Source of the DNA: Thalassia testudinum
Lineage: Eukaryota; Streptophyta; Magnoliopsida; Alismatales; Hydrocharitaceae
Direction: 5' to 3'
Length of the DNA stretch: 64,000 bases
Assembly: GCA_037157565.1 (NCBI GenBank)
Contig: JAZHRO010000073.1
Location: 90,064,001 to 90,128,000, forward strand
Shown: positions 1 to 10,542 of the stretch, one piece after another
How the letters are laid out: every line of letters starts with the position of its first letter
Numbering within the stretch: the stretch's first letter is position 1
Notes under the pieces: model-generated
Told to the model about the DNA's origin: nothing
Databases searched by the model: none
The model's input: only the letters and a program-made list of their open reading frames with translations
Position numbers and translations under genes: made by a program

Positions 1-890
1 GCCTTGGTCTTGTCCTTATATATCAATGCATTCTCATAGGCCTCCCACCGAATCTCTTCTAATTTGCTTAGCTGGAGTTTCCATTCTTGACCTCTTGCAT
101 CGAGGTCAAGGTTGCATTTTCGCACTGCCCAAAAGGTGCGGTGTTCCAGCTCTACAGGAAGGTGACAGGCCTTACCATATACCCTGAGATATGGTGACAT
201 TCCAAGTGGGGCCTTGTATGTAGTCTGATATGCCCAGAGTGCATCAACTAATTTGTCGAACTAGTCCTTCCTGTCTTGTCTAACCGTCTTCTGGAGAATT
301 AGCTTGATATGACGATTAGACACTTCAGCCTGCCCATTGGTCTGCAGGTGATACGGAGTGTCTATACGATGATGTACCCAGTATTTCTTTAACAATGACC
401 TGAAATGGGCATGAATGAAGTGGCTTCCCTCGTCGCTAATCAAAGCGCGGGGTATTCCGAATCTTGTGAAGATGTTCTGTCATATGAAAGAAATGACGGT
501 CATATGGTAAGCCCATCTCGCCGGGATGGCCTCGACCCACTTCGAGACATAGTCAACGACTAATAATATGTACTCGAAGCCATGCGAGTTTGGAAAAGGG
601 CCCATAAAATCGATGCCCCAGACTTCGAACACTTCTACGACCATGATGGGCTGGAGTGGCATCATGTCTCTCCTGGTCATAAAATCGATCGACTGGCATC
701 GTTTGCAGTCTTGGGCATATTCGTGTGTATCTCTAAAAATAGTTGGCTAGAAAAATCCTGACTGTAAAATTTTTGCAGCGGTTTTCTGTCCCGAGAAATG
801 ACCACCACAAGCATCATTATGGCAAAAAGATAACACACTGGGGATCTCAGAATCTGGGATGCATCTTCGAATAATCTGATCTGCTCCAAT
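1..890 (-). pseudogene. Integrase domain of element 1 pol (broken, runs off left edge)
   Basis: This is the C-terminal part of an Athila-like polyprotein, which would insert the cDNA into the genome. An HHCC-like zinc-binding region lies at about 890-747 (CHNDACGGHFSGQKTA). The catalytic core follows at 680-480, with IDFMGPFP and [14 protein letters not shown] containing the first catalytic Asp. The second Asp is at about 443-400 (ISDEGSHF) and the Glu is in [11 protein letters not shown] near 330. The segment 260-1 continues the C-terminal domain in the same style as the homologous stretch of element 2 at 42236-42690. Frames change near 745 and 480, so no functional protein can be made. Confidence 0.9.
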
Positions 891-1530
891 GTAGAAGAGC
901 AGGGGGTCATCCCAGAGGTAGTATTTAGCTTCTGCAGATAATTTGAGTTTCTGGTCCTTGGATAGGTTTGCGGGAATCTTGCCTGCAACAAGGTAGTTCA
1001 CAATATCTGTGTACCAGGGGAACCCAATAGAATGAACTGCCAAAAGAGATTCATCCGAAAATTGTTCATGGATAGGTAGGGAATAAGGAATGTGATCTGG
1101 GTCCAGTTTGGATAGGTGATCTACCACAACATTCTGCTTTCCAGCTTTGTCACAGATTTCAATATTAAATTCCTGCAATAGAAGGATCCATCTAATGAGC
1201 CGTGGTTTGGCATCCTTCTTTGACAATAAATGCCGGAGGGCGGAGTGGTCAGTGAAAATGATGATCATGGACCCTAATAAGTATGATTTGAATTTCTCCA
1301 ACCCGAATACTACTGCTAGCAGTTCTTTTTCGATGACAGTGTAATTGCACTGAGCCTCATTCAGCGTCTTGCTAGCATAGTATATGACAAAGGTTGTTTC
1401 TCCCGACGCTTGCCTAAAATAGCACTGACGGCAAAATCAGACGCGTCGCACATCATCTCGAAATCGAGCGACCAGTCGAGTGGTTGGAGAATCAGGGAGT
1501 CCAAGGCAGCGCTTCGTAAAGTCTCAAAGG
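891..1530 (-). pseudogene. RNase H domain of element 1 pol (broken)
   Basis: The domain would degrade the RNA strand of the RNA:DNA hybrid during reverse transcription. Visible on the minus strand are CDASDFAVSAILG near 1460-1420, which holds the first catalytic Asp, then FTDHSALRHLL and [14 protein letters not shown], and finally [10 protein letters not shown] near 1120 with the last catalytic Asp. A frame change separates the CDASD part from the FTDHSALRHLL part near 1360-1300. Element 2 has lost exactly this middle portion by an in-frame deletion, so this copy is the best local reference for the full domain. Confidence 0.9.
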
Positions 1531-2400
1531 CACTGAGACACGAGGTGTTAAATTCAAATGGGGCATCGGCAACCAGGAGATTCGTCAAAGGCCGTGTGAT
1601 TTTCGAGAAATTGCGTATAAATCTCCGATAGAAGCCGATGTGACCCAAGAATGATCTGATCTGCTTGACCGAGCTAGGTGGCGATAAGTGGGAAATAATC
1701 TCAGATTTAGCTCGATCGACCTCGAGTCCATTTTTGAGATCCTGTGCCATAGTACTATGCCATCCCTCACCATGAAATGGCTTTCCTCCCAAGATAGTAC
1801 TACACTTACCTTAATACATCGTTTCAGGATCTTGGTGAGGTTATTACGACAAGATGCGAAATCATCTCCGAAAAAGGAGAAGTCATCCATGAATACCTCC
1901 ACATTGTCCCCAATCATGTCAGAGAAGATGGCCATCATACAACGCTGGAATGTCCCTGGTACGTTGCAGAGGCCAAAAAGCATTCGCTTGAAAGCGAATG
2001 TTCCAAAGGGGCATGAGAATGTGGTCTTGTCTTGATCTTTCGGGCTAATCGCTACTTGGTTATACCCGGAGTATTCATCCAGAAAGCAAAAGAAACTGCA
2101 TTCGGCTAACCGTTCCAAGATCTGATCATTGAAAGGCAAAGGAAAGTGATCATTCTAGGTAGCCGTGTTCAGTTTCCTATAGTCTATGCAGACCTGCCAA
2201 GATGTCGCAGTGCGGGTCGAGATGGATTCGCCCTTATCATTCTTTATGATGGTGAGTCCTACTTTCTTGGGCACTATCTAGATCGGACTCACCCATTGGT
2301 TGTCTGAGATTAGGTATACAATACCTGCATCCAGCCATTTGATGATCTCCTTAACAACCTCTATCATATTCGAGTTAAGCCGTCTTTGAGGTTATCTCGA
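1531..2400 (-). pseudogene. Reverse transcriptase domain of element 1 pol (broken)
   Basis: This is a Ty3/gypsy reverse transcriptase. The frame 2139-1585 carries CFLDEYSGYNQVAISP with the first catalytic Asp, the FGLCNVPGTFQRCM block, and VEVFMDDFSFFG at about 1881-1890 with the catalytic Asp pair; FMDD is usual in this group. The N-terminal block at 2400-2140 (WVSPI, VCIDYRKLNTAT) is interrupted by stops. After the FMDD box the thumb continues into GHIGFYRRFIRNFSKITRPL around 1640-1590 in another frame. Confidence 0.93.
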
Positions 2401-3440
2401 AGGTTTCACCCCCTCATTCGTGTAAATGTGATTAGTGCAATACGAGGGGCGAATACCGCGGAGATCATCAATGCTCCACCCAATAGCAACCCTATGGTCT
2501 TGCAGTAGAGAAATCAATTGGTGCTCCTGTTCTTGGGTGAAGTGGCCATTGATAATGACTGGGTATGTCTCACTTTCGCCCAAGAACACATACTTGAGTG
2601 AGCCAGGTAAGGGCTTCAATTCAATCACGGGTGGGTCAGAGTCAGAAATGAGAGTGGGAGGAGCAAAATCAAGGGTGGGAATCTGCTGATCCATGTGCAT
2701 GTGAATTCCCACTGAGTCGCTCCCTGTGGAATAATTGGTTGTGACTGCGTTAATGGGAAACTCGTTAGCTGTGGTCGCGTCTTCCTGCAACAACAGGGGT
2801 GATGCAGTAATGTATGGATCAGGATAGCTGGATTCAAGGGTGTTGTGGTCAGAAGCACACCCTAAATAGTCAGATCCTCAGGGAGATATGTGTAGCACAG
2901 TGGTTTCAGTCCCGTGTGGATCGAGGTCCAAGAACCTTGATAGTGTAGACGAATGAGACATTGGGTCATCACAAAGGAGCCCAATGTTACCACAGTATGC
3001 CGCATCTTCGTCTTCACCATCCTCCTCTATTCGATCACAGTAGAAATTCTTTGTTACCCTGAATATGTCCAGTCGAAGTTGCTTATTGCTTAGGGCTATC
3101 TCCATACACTCGGATGCACAATTGATGTTCACTCGGGCTGTCGCCAGAAATGGGCGACCCAAAATAATTGGTGCATCTCAGAGATTAGGAGGAACTTCCA
3201 TATCAAGAAAGAAAAATCTGCGGGAAAGCAGAACCCACGGACTTTCACGGTCACATTCTCAACCACCCCCCTCAGTGTTTTGACTGATCTATCAGCCAGC
3301 TGAATTGTTACAGAGGTGGGCCTCAGCTCCCCAAATCGAAATCGATCAAATACGGTAGTGGGAGTTAGGTTGATGGACGAACCCAGATCAAGAAGGGTCC
3401 GATCAAATGGAGAATCCTGCAAGAAGCAGGATATGAGTGG
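2401..3440 (-). pseudogene. Retropepsin domain and protease-RT linker of element 1
   Basis: The aspartic protease segment lies at about 3440-2960. The active-site motif reads LLDLGSSINLTP near 3389, then FGELRPTSVTIQLADRSV and a C-terminal GRPFLATARVNINC. The DLG form in place of DTG/DSG is usual for Athila-like proteases. The linker at 2860-2401 ends in FTQEQEHQLISLLQDH and VAIGWSIDDLRGI, the conserved approach to the reverse transcriptase. Frames change near 3130 and 2880. Element 2 has the same segment as one open frame at 29061-30044. Confidence 0.88.
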
Positions 3441-4529
3441 AGTACCAGGGTCATTTTCAGCAGCAAGTCCGCTAGAATCATGGCGCTAGCTTCTTTCGAT
3501 AGTACCGCCTGTCGTCCAATTCTTGGTTGGCTCTTCAGGGTACAATAGTCCTTGAAGAACCTAGCGATAGCGGGAATGTAATCAATTACCTTGAGGAGGG
3601 GGACCTGAATATGTACTTCCTTAAACATCGATTTCAGGTCCTCAAAATTTCACGTGTCCTTTTTCTGAGCTACATTCCATGTCAAAGACTCAGGAAAAGG
3701 GACGGGAATCTTAGGGTCGAGTGGCCTCTTACCCTTATCTACCGCAGGTGGCTCCTGAGATGAAGGCGTCGAACCCACTTGCGGCGAAGGGTAGGAAAAA
3801 TCAAGACCCGCCTGCCTACGTGGTGGGTCGAATGTCTTCCTTCCACTCCTCAAAGAGATAGCATGTGTATCGGCTTACTGTCCATGAGGTGGTTAGGGAG
3901 CAAACGGGGTAGAGTATGCAAGGTTCTGCAAAGGCGGCTAGCCTTGCACGTAATCGGGTGGTGCAGGAGGCGCCTATAGTATGGCGTGTGCTTGTCCCTG
4001 CGGTGCCTGAAACCTAGGCGGGGTACCTTGGTTCTACACATATCGAGGATTCGGGATGGGTTGGGAGGGCAAGGCTCCCTGAGTTTTATGCTCCTGCAAC
4101 AGTTGGTTTTGCGTGTTCTGTATAGTCTGTATCTGATCAGCCATCGCCTTCATAATCTACAAGCTATCTTGTGTAGACTTCCTCATCGATTCTTGCAGCT
4201 CCTCTTTCAGTGCCTCCAAAGGGTTAGCTTGCTTGGTATAGCGGCTGGTACAAAGAGCGGGGTTGCTACTGATGCAAGAATGGCTGCTGCCTAGGGTACA
4301 TGTTTTGTGCAATCCCGTATTGCCTGGTCTGGTAGTGTGGATCTTGATGTGGTCTCTGTGAATTACCAGACCAAGAGAAGTTCAGATGCTGGCGATAACG
4401 AGGGTTATATGTCCCTAAATACGAGTTATTACGCCCGTATCCTTGGATAGTACTGACGTCCTCGTAGGCCGAAGATGTCAGGGATGTATATCCGTCAAGG
4501 GGATACGCATTATAATCTGCGGGTGGCAC
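3441..4529 (-). pseudogene. C-terminal part of element 1 gag and gag-protease junction
   Basis: Minus-strand segments at 4529-4266, 3853-3650 and 3628-3441 resemble the C-terminal half of Athila gag. They form a Gln, Pro, Tyr and Asn-rich region with repeated QxYxxxQ stretches, then a Pro-rich section and an approach to the protease ending in RIGRQAVLSKEASAMI. No CCHC knuckle is visible, as in many Athila gags. The segment joins to 12341-12904 once element A and one TSD copy are removed. Frames shift several times between 4266 and 3850. Confidence 0.75.
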
Positions 4530-4534
4530 GTAAC

Positions 4535-6319
4535 TGTTGAGGGCACGAATCGAATCGCTAACGTGTTCGATTTTGGAAAACCTGTCGTTGTAGTTTAAAA
4601 GCGAAGAATTTGTGTTAAACAAATAAAATTTATACCGAAATTAAAATTCTGGGTCGAACACAGGGAGGCAGACGTTTGATTTAAAAACTACCCGTTTCTT
4701 TTTATTTGTCGCGAAATAATTCAATTTAAAACTATCTAATTATTTACAATAAATAGAAGAGAGAGAGTAAGAGAGAGAATTTTACACAGAGAAATCAAAA
4801 TGAGATGTAGAATAAACAAGGAATTTATCATTAAGGAGATTGTTCATTTCATTCTTACAACTACAAAGCATAAAACAATTACTCTAGAAAGCGATAAATT
4901 TACTCTAGAAAGCATTAAAAGAATGGAGGGAGAAATGTCCTCCTCGACGATTGCTTGGAGGACGATCAAAACTACACTAAAAAGCAGTAAATCTATACTA
5001 GAAAGTAGTAAAAAGAATAAGGAGAGAGAAATCCTCCTCGACGGTTGCTTGGAGGACGAGCCGGACGGGATGACGCCTGGACGAAGGGGAACGAAGCAGG
5101 ACGAAGGAGGACGAAGTAGAAGAACGGGAACGAAGCAGCACGCCGTCGTCGTCGCGGGATCCACTTCCGAAGGGGGATGAAAATTTGGACTTTATCTCGC
5201 GAGAAGCATCCCGGGTGTGGGACAAGCTTCTCTTGAGTTTTGAAGGGGTAGAGAAGAGAAGGAAGGGATGAGAATTTCGTATGGAGGGGGTCTCCTTTTA
5301 AAGTTGCAAGGAGTGGGGGCAAAATGGACATTACAACTTCAAAATAATAAATAAAGGGTCTTTAGTGACGGATAAAACCGTCGCTAAAGCCCCCAACGTG
5401 GGCGTAGCTTCCACGCCCACGCGCGCCCGCTCAGCTGCTCACGCACGCAATGCCTACGCACGTTCAACGATCCTCAGCTGTCCGATAGCGAGATCGGACG
5501 GCTTAAGGAGCGCCTTCCCTCGCTGCATTGCGCGCCTGCCCGCGTGCGATCGTGCATTACCCGCGGGCGTGCATGAGCATGTCATCTTGATTGAGCGCAT
5601 GTGGCTGTTGGATCGCGATCGTGCGGTCGATCGGAGGCGCGCCACCGCTCCAATTTCAGCGTGGCGAGGCTCGAACGCGCGTCCCCGCTTCGCGTTAGAG
5701 CGCTCGACCAATGCGTTGGGGTCGCGTTTATGTCGAGCGCCTGACTTCAGCGTGGGCGCGTCGCAGCTGTTGGATCTTATTCCAACGGTGGGGAAAGGTA
5801 GATGCGGAGACTGCCGAGATTGCATGCGGCCGTTTGGGCGACCGAGATGGCTCCACGTGGCACCATCTTACGTCCATCTTCTGGAAGTTGTAGATGGTGC
5901 CACGGATGTCGGATTGACTCGATTTTTGCATCGTTGGGCTGCGATCGTCGATCTGAATTCATCCGTGCAGTTGGATTTGTCATCTGAAGTGCGAATTTTC
6001 ACCATCCTGGCCCTTGATCTTCTAGGGTTCTCGGGTCACTAACTGATGCTACGGATGCCTAATTAGGGCGATCTTGAAGTTGTTGAACTCCAATCGTCGC
6101 CCTGATCACATCCATACAGTTGGATCTTTGATCCGAGTCCCCGATAAAATGTTTTCCCTATCCAAGCACATAAAAGGAGACAATTAACCTCCATTTTATG
6201 CAAACTACTCTAAATGCAAGATGATGCGTGTTATGCAATATTTATATCATGAAATGCAATCCTATTCTTTAGAACATGCATAAATAGACATCTTAAGTTG
6301 TGTAAATGTGTTTACATCA
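4535..6319 (-). repeat. 3' LTR of element A
   Basis: The LTR starts TGTTGAGGGCACG and ends TTTACATCA on the plus strand; read in its own direction it begins TGATGTAAACAC. Near its 3' end it has the CCTGTGTTCGACC-type block common to Athila-type LTRs (4650-4670 on the complement) and a GA-rich tract (4755-4780). The promoter hairpin and TATA-like box are at 5291-5393. A G-box-centred near palindrome lies at 5846-5867 and a GTTGGATC palindrome at 5764-5786. The long ORFs here (such as 5365-6042 plus) are not conserved as proteins and are by-products of GC-rich U3 sequence. Confidence 0.93.
5291..5393 (-). promoter_or_regulatory. LTR core promoter of element A (left copy): hairpin plus TATA-like box
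   Basis: An inverted repeat (GGGTCTTTAGTGACGG at 5356-5371, CCGTCGCTAAAGCCCC at 5378-5393, loop of six) lies about 55 bases upstream, in the sense of transcription, of CTTTAAAAGGAG at 5291-5302. The right LTR has the same arrangement at 11306-11407 with CTATAAAAGGAG. Elements B and 2 have equivalents, which supports a promoter role. Confidence 0.6.
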
Positions 6320-7873
6320 TACCCACATACCTATCTTTTGCTAGTCCCTAGCAAAAACTATATGCTATTTATAAAAGAATTAAGTTGGATTATTTGGACC
6401 TGTGTTATTTTCAATCATTAAGAAATTATCTACTTAGGAACTGAACTTTCAAAGAACAACAGTGCCCGGGTATCAGCCAAAATGTAGACCGCCTCAAGCC
6501 TCGCCTTATTCAAAGAAAAATTTCTTTTTCTCTTTTTACTCTTTTCTAATTTTTTTGGATTTTCAAATTTTACGGTTTAAGAATGGCTTTCTACGGCCAT
6601 TCAACTCACCCAAGAGTTCATGAGAACCCTAAGTTTTAAGCATCTTATTGTGATTGTGATAGACTCGTTGACCGGTAATTAAAACGGACTTCGGATTTCT
6701 ACGCCTCTAGGTGACCTCAAAAAGACTTCTGCCTAAAGTGTATCTTTACAACCGGTAGCTTTCTCCCTACTTTTATTTTTTTACAGGGTCAACACAGGGG
6801 TGAATCCAGTATATATCTCCCCGGTTTATTCTACTTCTCCGCTTCTTCCTAAGTGTTTGGGAAATTTTTAGTGCATTTATTGAGCTGGGTTCTGGACAAC
6901 CGGTCGATGAGCTGTTACCACCGACAACTTGCCAGCCATACTCGTGTGGCGAAGTGTGGCTTATTTCTTTTTGTTCTTTTCTCCTTTTCTTTTTGATTTT
7001 TTTTTTCTTCTTCTTTTTTTTTTTTTTTAAGTAGGTGGTTTCCCTAGTCTAAGATTTACCTAAGGACAGGAAAAAGAGAAAGGTCCAGTGACTGGGCTCT
7101 GGACAACCTACCTATGGGCTGTTACCCAGGATAACTTGCCAACCATATCACCCTAGAAGGTTCATTAGCTACCCAAATTCCGTTAGAATCACCGAACAAC
7201 GAGTCAATGCAAAGAAAATGTGTAGATGCTTAAAACTAAGAAATTCCCTCAAATCAGAGGGTGGGTTGATAAGTCGTGTACTTATCACCTAAACTTATTT
7301 ATTCCAATTATAATAGAATTAAGATGGCGAGGACTCAAAGACAAATCCACATTTTAGTTGATACATAGGCTAATTAAGTCCAAAGACCTGAAGGGTCTTT
7401 GTGTTCAGATCTTAATGTAGTATTTCCTAAGATTGAAAATTTTCTTAAACCCAAATTCTCTTTCCTAATTCCAATTTTTTTTTTAATAAAATAAAATAAA
7501 ATAAATCTACGGAGCTGACGAATGAATTCAGAGATAAATATCCACCCCCCCATGCCTATCTAATGTAATGTCCTCATTGTATTAAAAAGACATGAAACGG
7601 AGTGGAAAAGCATAGAAAGCACCTGAATTGCATGAATGTCAGATCTGCTCCGAGATGAAAACGAAAAAGAACTGAATATGTGCTGAGTTTAGTGCCTTTA
7701 GCTAGGCACCCTATACAAAGAAAAGAAATGAAAAATTCACAAGTGCAGGGTAGAATTAAAATAAACAGAAGAATCCTTAGACCTATCAATAGAGGTCCAC
7801 AGATGTGGACCAGATTGTGGTACAGACCCACACCCCATAATCGAGAATATCTTAGGTTCTGGATAAAAATTAC
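6320..7873 (-). other. 3' noncoding region and polypurine tract of element A
   Basis: It contains no ORF of note and aligns with the 3' noncoding regions of elements B, C and 2. In transcript order it holds CAATGAGGACATTACATT followed by a G-run (7541-7565), then two copies of a hairpin-forming motif (7099-7147 and 6898-6940) separated by an A/G-rich tract. The polypurine tract AAAAGATAGGTATGTGGGTA (6320-6339) lies directly against the 3' LTR. Confidence 0.8.
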
Positions 7874-9362
7874 CTAAAACCTAAAATCAGAATGCAAGCG
7901 GGGTCGGGCGTGCGATTTATGAGGATGCAACCCAAGATCAAAAAGTCGGGTTACAGAGAATTGAAGCTCAAAAGGATAATCGTTGAATGTGTGCTTGGGT
8001 TTGACATCCTCGAAACAAATGTCGTAAGGGTTTTGATTTGATGATTTCAGCTTAAAAGGAACCCTTCGACACAATCTTCCATTTCCTCCAAAATTAACTT
8101 CCCAAATCAAAACTTCCCAGCTCCTATCCTCCTCATTCAGCATATCAAATTCCAGGACCTCTTGCATGTTAATCACCCCATCTGAAATCTCCAAGTCTAA
8201 ATGATGTGGCAGAATCAAAATTGACTTGGGTCTAATTATCTCAGAAACAGAATTATCGATAAGCTCAACGGGGTGTAACTGATAATTAGGGCATTGAATT
8301 GAATCCTCCAGAAAATGTAATTCTAGATCCGTAATGTGTACCTAAGATCAGTTTCCTCAGTTATTAGGCTATCAAATGATCTATCAGATTCCTCAGGCCC
8401 AATCGTCTCACAAAAATCATGTTCAAAAAACTCGCGTGAGACTTCGCAACTTGAATATTCACTATCAGGATCCGTATCAATGTATGTCCCAAAATTAGTT
8501 GTCACTTTCTGTTCCAAGGAGACATACGTTTTCTCGTAACCCGGCTCAGGGATCTCAGGTGAAGAAATCAGATCTTCCTTAATTGGTTGCTTTAATTCAA
8601 TCTGGTCAGCCTCATAACACATGTCCCCCCAACAGGTGCCTGAGCGGGTTCTGTCATTGGCTTTCCTGAAGAGGGTTCATCCTGGGAATCATTCCAAGAT
8701 TGAATCAAAGCAACAACGAATCTCATCCTCAATTTCACTAATTTCCCAAGTAGAAACTCACCCGGGTTCTTATCCTTAACGTCCTAGAGCCAATCCAACA
8801 AAGACTTGTTTAAATCATCAATCATTTCAATTAGGGGCTCCAATCTCTCAATGCAAGGTATTGGCTGAACTTCTAAAGATTGAACGATATTCCTCAAGTT
8901 AGCCAGAACCTTATCTTGAACCTGGTTAACCTGAACCAAATGAGTTGGTTCAGGGTTGGGCGGGTTTGGGCTCAATACAGGGGAATTAACCAATTGAGAT
9001 TCGTTATACCCTTCCTGATAATAGGTCATTTCAGATTGTTGAAAAGATGGTGATGACCTAAAGGCAATGAAATCAGAGGATGGGTAAGGATCGGTGTATC
9101 CTTTTTGATTGTAGATCATATTAGGCTGTTCATGAAAGGAAGACGATCTATAATCGATGTAGCTCTGAGAAGGATAGAAATCAGAATGAAAGTATTCAGG
9201 GTTAGACCCTAAACATGGAGGTCCAGAATTGTATCCCCAATCCGAATTATCCCAACTAACTAATGGTCGATTACAATAGGAGTTGGGATAATCGACATGT
9301 TGAGGATAATTCACATCAGGAGGGAAAGAGTGGGAATGCGTGAAATATGTGGAAGGATTCAT
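7874..9362 (-). pseudogene. Orphan ORF of element A, decayed; protein family not recognised
   Basis: About 500 codons, starting at an ATG (9362) that aligns with the ATG of the element B copy. The N-terminal third is rich in Tyr, Ser, Pro and Asn, with degenerate repeats of the form YRSSSF-(E/Q)Q-MxYNQKGY. A conserved block LVQVNQVQDKVLANLRN follows near 8940-8890, then a leucine-rich helix-like stretch ending LDDLNKSLLDWL-type residues. An acidic region comes next, then a C-terminal block with WEVLIWEV near 8120 and QNPYDI near 8020. An in-frame TAG at 8784 replaces the Gln of the element B copy, and at least two frame changes follow. No gag, protease, RT, integrase or transmembrane feature is visible. 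Function unknown. Confidence 0.7.
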
Positions 9363-9387
9363 GAGACATGGGAGGAAGAAAGGTGCC

Positions 9388-10380
9388 CTGCAATACAAAC
9401 AATCAAACCTGTCCTTAAATGGGTTAGCCTAAGGACCTACAGACTCTCAAAACCCGTCTTGAAATAAAGGAACGATTTGATCTACTTCCGTCTGTTCAAT
9501 CCAACCAGTTAGAAGGAGGGACTAGGGAGAAGGTTCTTCCTTCGGCTTGTGCCTCCGGTTCCTAGTGTACCCCCCAGCCGCGATCATTTGACTCTGCTCC
9601 CCTAGCTAGACATTAGATTGAATAGTAGAAACAGACTAATCGAAAATAATCTCGTTCTGAGTTCTGAAGAGCGAGTTCAATCCTTAAGGCCAATGTCTAC
9701 TCTGTTTTATTTAGGGCTAGGTTTGAATGTGCTTTGGAATGTGATGGGCCCTTTAAATGGGTTGTGCCCTTAATGATTGATTGATTCGTGTGTGAGTGCA
9801 CAACCAGTGGTTTCCAAGCAAGATTGTTTTTGATGTGGTGAATTTTAAGGTTCAAATCTTGCTTAGTAGCATTTAGAATTCAACTTTAGGTGTTTTCAAA
9901 CAAGTTTCGTTGGCACACCAGGTTTTGAAAGCACGGGTGAAGATGTTTTCCTTTAAGGCTTAAAAAGAATGTGGAGTGCCTGGTAAATCCCTAAGAGTTG
10001 AACCCATGTGGTAGCTACTTGATGAGTTTATTTTATTTGAAGTGGTGCAGCCCAAACAACTCAAACAATTGGCCTAATGCACCACTTAATTAGGCACACA
10101 AATGATTACCTAATCTGATTTCTACTCAATTATGTGTTTGAATGTGTGTATCGGTTCCTGAGGTCGGTTTACCGGTTGAGTTTGAAAATCAGATGAGGTT
10201 GTGTACCTCTTTGAGATTTTTTAATTTTTTTCTTTTTTAATGTGGGGGTTGGGGTGAGTATGGGTGTCAAACAACAAACAATCTAACCTTAGAGTTTGTA
10301 AAAACACCTAGGTTGATTGACGTTTGAATTATTATGTTGTGGAATGAAATCTAATGGGTGGGGGGTGGGGGATAACTCAC
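9388..10380 (-). other. Putative leader intron of element A
   Basis: Reading the minus strand, a donor GTGAGTTATCCCCC at 10380 aligns with GTAAGT donors at the same place in elements B and 2. An acceptor TTTGTATTGCAG ends at 9388, just ahead of the ORF start. The 993 bp between align with the leaders of elements B and 2, which include shared phrases such as GGGCACAACCCATT. Splicing would remove upstream ATGs and bring the ORF near the 5' end. No transcript evidence is available. Confidence 0.55.
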
Positions 10381-10520
10381 AAAACCTTCTACAGCATTTT
10401 ACTCCGATCTACCGCTTTTGCCTGTCTCAAAAGAGTACCTACAATCACAATAAGAAAGGAGAAAAGTGAGGTGAATGATTTGTAAGTTAGAAAACGTGAA
10501 GAGAAACCAAAGAGCATCGC

Positions 10521-10539
10521 CTCCCCGGCAACGGTGCCA
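10521..10539 (-). other. Primer-binding site of element A (tRNA-Asp type)
   Basis: Minus strand TGGCACCGTTGCCGGGGAG starts three bases after the LTR. It differs by one base from the Athila PBS complementary to tRNA-Asp (TGGCGCCGTTGCCGGGGA). It can fold back on the GGCGATG that follows, using wobble pairs. Confidence 0.9.
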
Positions 10540-10542
10540 AAA

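Noticed and set aside
4800..5331. Overlapping ORFs on both strands, repeated at 10814-11345
   Set aside because: They repeat only because the two LTRs of element A repeat; they fall in the transcribed R/U5 and GA-rich part and have no domain.
5365..6042. 225-codon ORF on the plus strand in the element A LTR
   Set aside because: The second LTR copy breaks the frame and the reading direction is opposite to the element. GC-rich U3 sequence gives long chance frames on both strands.
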